Shown one piece after another: positions 1 to 5,254 of a stretch of DNA of 5,254 bases (position 1 is the stretch's first letter; every line of letters begins with the position of its first letter). The notes below the pieces were generated by a model. It did no database searches and was not told the origin of the DNA. It worked only from the letters and a program-made list of their open reading frames with translations. The position numbers and the translations under genes are program-made. The DNA is from Armatimonadota bacterium (GTDB taxonomy: Bacteria; Armatimonadota; SYMT01), in contig JAJFMS010000328.1 of assembly GCA_020696885.1 (NCBI GenBank), positions 1-5,254 on the forward strand. The letters run 5' to 3'.

Positions 1-2744
1 ACCACGCCGCCTACGCCGAACTTCGGATCGAGCCGGCCGGTGAAAGCGTCGACGGAAACGAGGCGCCCGTCCGACGTACCGAAGAAAATGCGGGCGTCAG
101 ATCCGAAACGGGCAACTCCAGGGACACTCTGTCCATTCCAGTAAGCCACGCCCCGGCTCACGTTGCCGGAGGTGCGGATCGGGTTCTGCGGCTGGATGGC
201 GAACGGGTCGAACTTCCAGATCTCGCTGCCGGTTGTGGGATCGAGGGCCACGATCTTGGCCTGCACCGTGGTGACGTACATGATCCCGTTCACCACGATC
301 GGCGTGCACTCGATGGTGGTGCCGGGTGACGAATCGCCGGTGTGGTAGGCCCAGGCGACTTCCAGGTCCTTCACGTTCTTCGTGTCGATCTGCTTTAGCT
401 TCGAGTAGCGCATCCCGCCCTTGTCGTTGCCCACGTTCGGCCACGGCTCGAAGCCGCGCGTGTCCGTCAGCGCGCGAATCTCGGAGAGCGGCGAGCTACC
501 GGACGGAGGCTGCACGAGCAGCGTCGGGAGCGAGGGATCGACGGCGGCGTTGGCGAGCTTCGAGCTGTCCGGGTAGCGGCCCGCGGCGGGAGAATCGAAC
601 GACCAGAGACCAAGGGTGGCCTCGTCCGTGGTCAGAGCGGCGGTGGGGAGGACGATCGGGCGGACGCCCCGAGAGATGCGCACGTCATCGATCAGCCCAT
701 CGCAGCCGATGCCCTGCGGCGGGTAGGCCCCGAACCAGACCGGGCCGGGGCGCGGGGTGCCTTCGGCGGGATCCAGCCTGGCATCCTTCACCAGCTTACC
801 GTCCACATAGAGACGAGCGTGGTTCACCTCCCGGGTCATTGCTACGTGGTGCCACTGCCCGTCCACCAACGGCACGCCGGAGTCCAGCACGGACGGGTTG
901 CTGCCGGGGAGGTACACGCTGTAGGTGCCGGTGCCGGCGGTGGTGTACAGCTCCCAGTGGGTGCTGGACTCCTTCGGCGCCTGGGCCACCAGGATGTTGA
1001 AGGCGACCTTGCTGTTCAGCCTGGTCCAGCACTCCACGGTCAGCGGCGGCTCGGCGTACTCCGGCTTTGCCGGGGCGGAGACGGCGGCGCCCCGCGCGTT
1101 GAGCGCGGTTCCCCAGCGGCCCGCAGCGGTGCGGCTGGGCGGGGCCGCTGCGGAGACGGCCACCGTAGCGGGCTCTTCGTGCGCCACCCAGGCGGCGGCG
1201 CGGATGTAGAGCGCGGCGGTGCCGGGCGTGCGGATCGACTCCGCGCTGTGTCCCAGCAGCGACTGGTAGACCCGTCCCTTCCCTTCCTGGTACACGAATG
1301 CGAGCGGCTCGTCCTTGCCGGTGTCCCTGGAGCGTGCGGTCACCAGCGGCGCGACTGGGTGAATCCCGTGCTGGCGGTAGTACAGCTCGTCCACCGTGTC
1401 GAACGCCGGGAGGCCCTGGGTGATCGGGTGCGTGGAGTTGGTGACCTGCACCCGGAACCCGCCGTACGGATCGTGGCCGGAGAGGCCGTCCAGCCAGACA
1501 CGCCGGGAGAGACGACGGTAACCCGGCCAGTCCAGCCACGCCCCGTTCGCAAAGTGCACGACAATGAGGCCCTTGCCGCCGCGCACGGCCGCCAGCAGCT
1601 TCGCGCGGGACGCCTCGCTGAGGGTCTTCGTCTCCCAATTGTTGAAGTTCTGGATGATCAGTTGGTAGGGCGTGAGGTCGCGGGTGGCGAGCTGTTCCGG
1701 GTCTTCGGTTACATCCACCTGGATGCGCGGGTCCCGGGTGAGGATCTCCCGCAGGGCAATCGTGGTAGCGCGCCAGTCGTGGGCGGGATGCTGGTTGCCC
1801 GTGATGAGGAGGGCACGGATCTGGGTGTTGGGTGTTGGGTGTTGGGTGTTGGGGGAGACCAATGAGCGCACGCCGTCTTTGGGGACTTCCTTCTTCGCGG
1901 TCCAGACGATGGCGTTGAGCACCATCTTCCGGAGGCTCTCCACCTCGGTCCAGTTCTTGTGGAAGTGGCCGCCGGTGTACGCGAAGCCGCGGCCGCCGTC
2001 TTTGCGCTGCACCGCCCAGGCTACTTCCTGCGGACCGGTTTCGTTCGGCAGCTCCGTGGTGAGGATCGGCACGCGGCGGGGGTCGTTCTCCCGGTGGCGC
2101 ATCCTGTAGTAGTACTCCTCGCGCAGCGGGAACGGCGCGAGGCCGCGGGCGATCGGGTGGCCCGGCGTGGCTGGCGTGGCGGTGGTAGCCGCGGTCTGGA
2201 TCTTGGAGTACCAGTGGTTCGCCGCGGGGCCGGTCTCGTAGTCGAAGAAGCCGCCGGTCCACTCCAGGTACTCCGGCCCGCCGCGCTTCACCGGCGCAAA
2301 GGTGGTGTAGTGGAGCATCACGATGCCGGCGCCGCGCTTCATCTGGCGGTCCAGCACCTGCAGCCGGTCGCCGACCAGCAGCGGGTGGTCGGCCTCGTTG
2401 TGGTCCGAGCCGTCGCAGTACACCACAATGGTGTCCGCGTCCTCCAGCGTCTTCGGGTTCTCCGGCCAGCCGTTCAGGTGCACTTCCGTGCGCACGCCCT
2501 TCAGGTTCGGCGAGGTCTCCAGGCAGCGCGCCAGCAGCTTGCAGCCAAGCTCATACTCATGGTCGCCGGGGCCGTGGCTCTTCTTCCCCGCGATGAACAC
2601 CACCTTCTTCCCGGAAGCGGCCTGCACCGCGGCCCGGGAGCCGCCCGCCAGCAGGGCCAGGCATGCCAGCAGCAGGAAGAAGGGCCGCAGCAGCCTCGCT
2701 GCCGGCTGGGCCTGAACGTTCGATCCTGAAATCCCTCGGGTCAT
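1..2744 (-). CDS. Secreted ThuA-ThuA-LamG-PQQ dehydrogenase fusion protein (3' end beyond window)
   Basis: The minus-strand frame from ATG at 2744 is open for 914 codons and leaves the window at position 1. An in-frame TGA at 2753-2751 lies three codons before the ATG, which fixes the start; the ribosome site is weak (GAGAGTGA). Residues 1-43 look like a signal peptide: Arg17/Arg20, a hydrophobic core at 21-34 (FFLLLACLALLAGG) and small residues ending near Ala43, so the protein is probably exported. Residues 46-290 are a ThuA-like domain, a fold related to class I glutamine amidotransferases (FIAGKKSHGPGDHEY at 50-64, GHP at 195-197, GGHFHKNW near 257-264). Residues 309-520 are a second one (RALLITGN, THP at 438-440, LLGHS near 496-500). 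Residues 556-720 resemble a LamG/concanavalin-like domain (DGQWHHVA at 628-635, GLIDDVRIS at 683-691). From 765 a PQQ quinoprotein dehydrogenase propeller begins (WPNVGNDKGGMRYSKL at 768-783, AWAYHTGD, KIVALDPTTGSEIWKFDPF, RIFFGTSDGRL), most like glucose/quinate dehydrogenases. I infer a periplasmic or surface role in sugar or glycoside oxidation; the substrate is unknown and ThuA biochemistry is poorly defined. The missing C-terminus should hold the rest of the propeller. Confidence 0.9.
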   Translation of the reverse strand, partial: MTRGISGSNVQAQPAARLLRPFFLLLACLALLAGGSRAAVQAASGKKVVFIAGKKSHGPGDHEYELGCKLLARCLETSPNLKGVRTEVHLNGWPENPKTLEDADTIVVYCDGSDHNEADHPLLVGDRLQVLDRQMKRGAGIVMLHYTTFAPVKRGGPEYLEWTGGFFDYETGPAANHWYSKIQTAATTATPATPGHPIARGLAPFPLREEYYYRMRHRENDPRRVPILTTELPNETGPQEVAWAVQRKDGGRGFAYTGGHFHKNWTEVESLRKMVLNAIVWTAKKEVPKDGVRSLVSPNTQHPTPNTQIRALLITGNQHPAHDWRATTIALREILTRDPRIQVDVTEDPEQLATRDLTPYQLIIQNFNNWETKTLSEASRAKLLAAVRGGKGLIVVHFANGAWLDWPGYRRLSRRVWLDGLSGHDPYGGFRVQVTNSTHPITQGLPAFDTVDELYYRQHGIHPVAPLVTARSRDTGKDEPLAFVYQEGKGRVYQSLLGHSAESIRTPGTAALYIRAAAWVAHEEPATVAVSAAAPPSRTAAGRWGTALNARGAAVSAPAKPEYAEPPLTVECWTRLNSKVAFNILVAQAPKESSTHWELYTTAGTGTYSVYLPGSNPSVLDSGVPLVDGQWHHVAMTREVNHARLYVDGKLVKDARLDPAEGTPRPGPVWFGAYPPQGIGCDGLIDDVRISRGVRPIVLPTAALTTDEATLGLWSFDSPAAGRYPDSSKLANAAVDPSLPTLLVQPPSGSSPLSEIRALTDTRGFEPWPNVGNDKGGMRYSKLKQIDTKNVKDLEVAWAYHTGDSSPGTTIECTPIVVNGIMYVTTVQAKIVALDPTTGSEIWKFDPFAIQPQNPIRTSGNVSRGVAYWNGQSVPGVARFGSDARIFFGTSDGRLVSVDAFTGRLDPKFGVGGV
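1825..1852. repeat. Heptad array (GTGTTGG)x4 inside the ThuA-PQQ gene
   Basis: Four perfect tandem copies of the 7-mer GTGTTGG on the plus strand, read as CCAACAC by the gene. It covers about residues 298-307 and encodes most of the linker SPNTQHPTPNTQI between the two ThuA domains. The unit differs by one base from the intergenic GTGTTCG arrays at 2864-2891 and 3049-3069. The reading frame stays open on both sides. Confidence 0.9.
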
Positions 2745-2848
2745 ACCGGTTCACTCTCACGCGCGGCACCCACCGGCCGCGGAACTAGGAAGGGGCTACG
2801 GAACCCCTCTTGTCTGCTTGGGGACGCGGGACGAGGATACCTCCCCGA

Positions 2849-2862
2849 GGCGAGGCTTCGCC
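2849..2862. other. Small hairpin abutting the heptad array
   Basis: GGCGAGGCTTCGCC can form a 5-bp stem (GGCGA/TCGCC) with a 4-base loop. It abuts the left heptad array of the 2862-3071 element. There is no adjacent T-tract on either strand, so I do not call it a terminator. Confidence 0.35.
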
Positions 2863-2896
2863 GGTGTTCGGTGTTCGGTGTTTGGTGTTCGGTGGG

Positions 2897-2938
2897 AGTA
2901 CGGCGGGAGGCGTAGCCGCGCGCGGCAGTACGGTGGGA
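2897..2938. repeat. Imperfect direct repeat, 30-bp period
   Basis: AGTACGGCGGGA at 2897-2908 recurs as AGTACGGTGGGA at 2927-2938. Each copy is followed by a related GC-rich stretch (GGCGTAGCCGCGCGCGG and CTGCGAAGCGCGGAGGCGG). It lies in the interior of the 2862-3071 element and may be a degenerate duplication. Confidence 0.5.
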
Positions 2939-2956
2939 CTGCGAAGCGCGGAGGCG

Positions 2957-2992
2957 GGATCCTTCCCGACGCTTCGCTCTGGTCAGGATGAC
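2957..2992 (-). repeat. Interspersed-repeat-like segment (GTCATCCTGAC...GGATCC)
   Basis: On the minus strand this reads GTCATCCTGACCAGAGCGAA and then continues to GGATCC. It resembles the GTCATCCTGAGCGAAGCGAAGGATC-type sequences that recur between genes in many bacteria and often give spurious peptides such as VILTRAKRREGS. The resemblance is from memory, not from a search. It sits inside the inverted-array element at 2862-3071. Confidence 0.5.
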
Positions 2993-3078
2993 AACGGCGG
3001 GGGATGGGCGCACGCACCAAAGTAGAGTGTTCCGGCTTGGGATCCCTCCGAACACCGAACACCGAACACCGATCCCCC

Positions 3079-4311
3079 CTACCGTCGTCCGTGGCGCTGG
3101 ACGGCGCGCCAGCCGCGCCACTGGTAGCCGCCTTTGCGAGATTGGTGACGGCGGCGGTAGCGCTTGGCGAGGTCGACGCGCTCGCTGTAGCTGGGGTGGG
3201 TATCGAAGAGGAAGCGGCTGAGCGGGTTGGGGGTGCTCTCTTCCAGGTTCATCCACCGGAGCTTGCGCATCACGGAGACGTAGTTCGGCACGTCCCCGGT
3301 GATCCGCAGGGCGTACTCGTCCGCGTCCTGCTCGTCTTTGCGGGCTGCCTCGCAGAGGAGCGGGTCCAGGGTCCGGCCGAGGAAGAGGGTGAGCGCCGCC
3401 ATCAGCGGGATCGCGGCCAGATCATGGGCGCCCTGCAGGCCAAGCCGGCTGCCGAAGAGCTGCACGAGGAGCAGGCTGGCGAGGCCCGCGAGGAGCTGCG
3501 CGGAGCCGAGCTTCAGCTTCCGCTGCGCCTGTGCGATGCCGGCGCGGGTGCGGGTCTCCAGGTGGAGGTGGTCGTAGAGGTGGCCGAACTCGTGGGCCAT
3601 CACCACGCGCTCCTCACCGTCCGTGAACTCGTCGATGAGCGTATCAGTGACGTAGATGGCGGTGCGCGGCCCGCGCAGGCGGATGCTGGCGTTGGCGCGG
3701 CGGGTGCGGTGGCTCACCTGCACCTGGTAGACCGGCAGCGTGCGCCGCCCCAGGCCGGGGAGCTCGAAGCTCTCCCGCCGGAGGAAGTGCACCGGGTAGA
3801 ACAGGCCCTGCAGCGGGTAGTAGATCCAATCGTAGAAGAGGTTGCGCCCGAAGAGGAACGCCAGGCTCCAGGGCAGCACCACCCACATCCACCAGCGGAG
3901 GGTCTCCGTTACGGCGAAGAGCAGCAGCAGGGTCACCAGGCCCAGCACGGCGGACCGGGTGAGCCATTCCGCCGCCCACTGCCACAGCGTCTGGGAGCTC
4001 AGCCCGTACCGCCGCTCCAGCCAGTGCTCCCCCAGGAAGTGCGCCGGAAGCTGGACGGCGCGCACGATGATCCCGATCACCAGCAGGTAGACCAGGTCGC
4101 CCGCCCACCGGGGCTCCCCGAATCCGCGCGTCATGGAGAGCAGGCTGCGCGCCCCACCGGTGAACGTGAGCAACAGCAGTACGCCGAACAGCACGCCGAA
4201 TTCCACCAGGTTCAGGGCGAACCGGGAGCGGCCATATTGCCGGCAGAGGCGCTCCTCTGAGTCCGGCAGGTCAATGGAAAAGCTGTTGGCGCCGGGGATT
4301 GCGGCTTGCAT
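3079..4311 (-). CDS. Membrane-bound M48 family zinc metalloprotease (Ste24/CAAX protease-like)
   Basis: This is a complete 410-residue protein. HEFGH at residues 240-244 supplies two zinc-ligand histidines (240, 244) and the catalytic Glu241. Glu327 in DEQDADEYA (326-334) fits the third ligand of the ExxAD motif, and THPSYSERV at 371-379 is the conserved C-terminal M48 signature. Hydrophobic segments lie near residues 33-50, 73-88, 120-135, 139-155, 270-287 and 298-312, so it is a polytopic inner-membrane enzyme with its active site between the two membrane blocks. Length and arrangement match Ste24-type (M48A) proteases rather than short HtpX. The C-terminus after residue 384 is strongly basic. 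The start is supported by AGAGG a few bases before ATG and by a TATAAT promoter 42 bp upstream. Bacterial relatives are thought to cleave membrane or misfolded proteins; the substrate here is unknown. It is co-directional with the ThuA-PQQ gene but 334 bp away, so probably not in one operon with it. Confidence 0.93.
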   Translation of the reverse strand: MQAAIPGANSFSIDLPDSEERLCRQYGRSRFALNLVEFGVLFGVLLLLTFTGGARSLLSMTRGFGEPRWAGDLVYLLVIGIIVRAVQLPAHFLGEHWLERRYGLSSQTLWQWAAEWLTRSAVLGLVTLLLLFAVTETLRWWMWVVLPWSLAFLFGRNLFYDWIYYPLQGLFYPVHFLRRESFELPGLGRRTLPVYQVQVSHRTRRANASIRLRGPRTAIYVTDTLIDEFTDGEERVVMAHEFGHLYDHLHLETRTRAGIAQAQRKLKLGSAQLLAGLASLLLVQLFGSRLGLQGAHDLAAIPLMAALTLFLGRTLDPLLCEAARKDEQDADEYALRITGDVPNYVSVMRKLRWMNLEESTPNPLSRFLFDTHPSYSERVDLAKRYRRRHQSRKGGYQWRGWRAVQRHGRR

Positions 4312-4352
4312 CGTGCCTCTGCACGCCGGGCGGCGCGCGTGGTGTCGGTGAA

Positions 4353-4382
4353 ATTATAGAGCCGGGGGTCTTGGGAATGCAA
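4353..4382 (-). promoter_or_regulatory. Sigma70-type promoter for the M48 protease gene
   Basis: On the minus strand there is a perfect -10 hexamer TATAAT (4358-4353). An 18-bp spacer separates it from TTGCAT (4382-4377), a poor -35 match. Transcription would start near 4346, leaving a leader of about 35 nt before the ATG at 4311. A perfect TATAAT is notable in such GC-rich sequence, but the -35 is weak. Confidence 0.55.
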
Positions 4383-4405
4383 GCTGATCCACGTTGGGGT
4401 GCATC

Positions 4406-4551
4406 GGTGTTCGGTGTTCAGGTGTTCAGGTGTTCAGGTGTTCAGGAAGCAAGCTATCCCAAATCCCAAGTGGGAATCGGAGGAGCGCTCGGCTCTGAAC
4501 GCCGCTATCTCGTCTCCCACCGCACCCCCTAACACCTGAACACCGAACACC
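4406..4551. repeat. 146-bp element bounded by a perfect 21-bp inverted repeat of GGTGTTC(A) units
   Basis: The left array at 4406-4446 is one GGTGTTC followed by four GGTGTTCA units. The right array at 4531-4564 is built of reverse-complement TGAACACC, GAACACC and TGAACGCC units. Bases 4406-4426 are the exact reverse complement of 4531-4551, including the same alternation of 7- and 8-base units. The 104-bp interior has two ATCCCAA heptads (4456-4469), an interrupted palindrome TCCCAAGTGGGA and no convincing gene. The element occupies the centre of the 342-bp divergent region (4312-4653). Confidence 0.8.
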
Positions 4552-4567
4552 TGAACGCCTGAACTGT

Positions 4568-4620
4568 TATAATCGTTTGGACAATCATTGTTGAAACGTG
4601 GAATAATCTCTCGTCTATAG
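4568..4620 (+). promoter_or_regulatory. AT-rich promoter region for the flavoprotein gene
   Basis: This is an AT-rich island in GC-rich DNA. The best pair is TGGACA (4578-4583, 5/6 to TTGACA), an 18-bp spacer, and AATAAT (4602-4607, 5/6 to TATAAT). A perfect TATAAT at 4568-4573 abuts the right repeat array but has no good -35, because the expected place (4545-4550) lies inside the array. A further option is TTGAAA (4591-4596) with TATAGG (4616-4621) at a longer 19-bp spacing. Which one is used cannot be decided from sequence. Confidence 0.5.
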
Positions 4621-4642
4621 GCCCCGCCTGCATCGCTGATCC

Positions 4643-4648
4643 GAGGAG
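4643..4648 (+). promoter_or_regulatory. Shine-Dalgarno site of the flavoprotein gene
   Basis: GAGGAG lies 5 bases before the ATG at 4654. It is a strong match to the anti-Shine-Dalgarno sequence and decides the start codon. Confidence 0.8.
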
Positions 4649-4653
4649 ACTTC

Positions 4654-5254
4654 ATGGATAGTTCCAGCATCCCCCAGACCGAGACGGACGTCGTGGTGAT
4701 CGGCGGCGGCCCGGCCGGCTCGACCACCTCCACGCTCATCGCGCAGCAAGGGCACCGGGTGCGCCTGTTCGAGCGGGAGCGCTTCCCTCGCTTCCACATC
4801 GGGGAGTCGCTCATTCCGGAGACGTACTGGGTGCTGAAGCGGCTGAACATGCTGGACAAGATGAAGAAGAGCCACTTCGTGGTGAAGTGCTCCGTCCAGT
4901 TCGTGAGCCAGAGCGGCCGGCTCTCGGAGCCGTTCTACTTCACGGAGCACAACCCGCACGAGTGCTCCCAGACCTGGCAGGTGGTGCGCAGCGAGTTCGA
5001 CCTGATGATGCTCCGCAACGCCGCCGAGCACGGGGTGGACGTGAACGAGGGCGTGCGCGTCCGCGAGGTGCTGTTCGAAGGGGACCAGGCGGTTGGGGTC
5101 CGGGTCCAGTACGAGGACGGCCGCCAGGAAGTGGTCCGCGCCAAGGTGGTGGTGGACGCCAGCGGCCAGAGCTCCCTGCTGGGCAACAAGTTCAAGCTGC
5201 TGCAGAAGGACACCGAGCTGAAGAAGGGCGCCGTCTGGACCTACTGGAAGGGCG
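4654..5254 (+). CDS. FAD-dependent halogenase-like oxidoreductase (N-terminal part, 3' end beyond window)
   Basis: The frame is open for 200 codons to the window edge. The N-terminus is a Rossmann FAD-binding fold: a beta strand, GGGPAG at residues 17-22 (GxGxxG), then Glu40 at the end of the second strand (LFERERFPR), suited to bind the FAD ribose. FHIGESLIPE at 47-56 is the GESL motif shared by flavin-dependent halogenases and related geranylgeranyl-reductase-type monooxygenases. VVRSEFD at 110-116 and DASG at 168-171 are further FAD-contact motifs. Lys78 in HFVVKCSVQF lies roughly where halogenases keep their catalytic lysine, but this alignment is by eye. The WxWxIP motif that marks halogenases would fall past the window end, so halogenation is not established; a plain FAD oxidoreductase or hydroxylase is possible. 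No signal peptide is seen, so it should be cytoplasmic. It is transcribed divergently from the M48 gene with a strong ribosome site. Confidence 0.88.
   Translation, partial: MDSSSIPQTETDVVVIGGGPAGSTTSTLIAQQGHRVRLFERERFPRFHIGESLIPETYWVLKRLNMLDKMKKSHFVVKCSVQFVSQSGRLSEPFYFTEHNPHECSQTWQVVRSEFDLMMLRNAAEHGVDVNEGVRVREVLFEGDQAVGVRVQYEDGRQEVVRAKVVVDASGQSSLLGNKFKLLQKDTELKKGAVWTYWKG

Larger units (their letters stand above)
2862..3071. repeat. 210-bp element with inverted GTGTTCG heptad arrays at both ends
   Basis: The left arm holds four heptads at 2864-2891 (third copy GTGTTTG). The right arm holds three heptads of the reverse complement, CGAACAC, at 3049-3069. Bases 2862-2885 and 3048-3071 are inverted copies matching at 23 of 24 positions, around 162 bp of internal sequence. 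A transcript across the region could form a long stem. The element fills most of the 334-bp gap (2745-3078) between the M48 and ThuA-PQQ genes, and its right end stops 7 bp from the M48 stop codon. I find no convincing gene in this gap. Whether it is mobile, a processing or termination signal, or neither is unknown. Confidence 0.75.

Noticed and set aside
819..1865. Plus-strand open frame of 348 codons
   Set aside because: It is antisense to the LamG and second ThuA regions, lacks motifs and has shadow-like composition.
796..2262. Long minus-strand open frame of 488 codons in another frame
   Set aside because: It lies inside the ThuA-PQQ gene. Its translation is Arg/Pro/Gly-rich without domains, while the overlapping frame shows clear ThuA, LamG and PQQ motifs. 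It is a high-GC shadow.
2791..2808. AGGGG/CCCCT hairpin as a terminator or regulatory stem before the ThuA-PQQ gene
   Set aside because: The stem is only 5 bp with an 8-base loop and no T-tract, easily found by chance in GC-rich DNA.
2835..2842. GGTATCCT on the minus strand as a promoter -10 for the ThuA-PQQ gene
   Set aside because: It matches only 4 of 6 bases and has no recognisable -35 upstream. No promoter for that gene can be supported from sequence.
2741..3256. Minus-strand open frame covering the intergenic repeat
   Set aside because: Its peptides (such as VILTRAKRREGS and TEHQTPNTEH) are translations of the interspersed and heptad repeats, and it overlaps the M48 3' end out of frame.
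3004..4260. Plus-strand open frame of 418 codons opposite the M48 gene
   Set aside because: It is antisense to a gene with an intact HEFGH motif, has no recognisable domain and is low-complexity Glu/Ala/Gln/Arg, typical of an antisense shadow.
4406..4564. Possible CRISPR-like array
   Set aside because: The units are 7-8 bp and contiguous with no unique spacers, and the two arrays are in opposite orientation. No cas genes are seen.
4434..4859. Minus-strand open frame of 141 codons across the divergent region and the flavoprotein gene start
   Set aside because: It overlaps the strong ribosome site and FAD-binding motif of the plus-strand gene, and its C-terminal part is repeat-derived.

Overview
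This is a high-GC bacterial window with three protein-coding genes, two of them cut by the window edges. The domain repertoire (a secreted ThuA/LamG/PQQ multidomain protein, a halogenase-like flavoprotein, heptad tandem repeats between genes) would fit soil or aquatic lineages such as Planctomycetota, Verrucomicrobiota, Armatimonadota or Acidobacteriota. The sequence alone does not settle which, and no rRNA or tRNA marker is present.

Layout. Positions 1-2744, minus strand: the N-terminal 914 codons of a very large exported protein. Its order is signal peptide, ThuA-like domain, ThuA-like domain, LamG/concanavalin-like domain, then the start of a PQQ-dependent dehydrogenase beta-propeller; it runs off the left edge. 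Positions 2745-3078 are non-coding and hold a 210-bp element whose ends are inverted arrays of the 7-mer GTGTTCG, enclosing a degenerate interspersed repeat. Positions 3079-4311, minus strand: a complete membrane-bound M48 (Ste24-like) zinc metalloprotease with its own promoter. Positions 4312-4653 are a divergent intergenic region with a second, 146-bp element bounded by a perfect 21-bp inverted repeat of the same motif family, plus AT-rich promoter sequence facing right. Positions 4654-5254, plus strand: the first 200 residues of an FAD-dependent halogenase/oxidoreductase.

I see no evidence that the three genes form one pathway. The M48 and ThuA-PQQ genes share a strand but are 334 bp apart with a repeat element between them, and the flavoprotein gene is divergent. 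The large protein probably acts on sugars or glycosides outside the cytoplasm, the M48 protease in membrane protein quality control, and the flavoprotein in the cytoplasm.

The most unusual feature is the GTGTTSG repeat family. It occurs as two element-like inverted pairs bracketing the M48 gene, and a third array lies in frame inside the ThuA-PQQ gene, exactly at the linker between the two ThuA domains.
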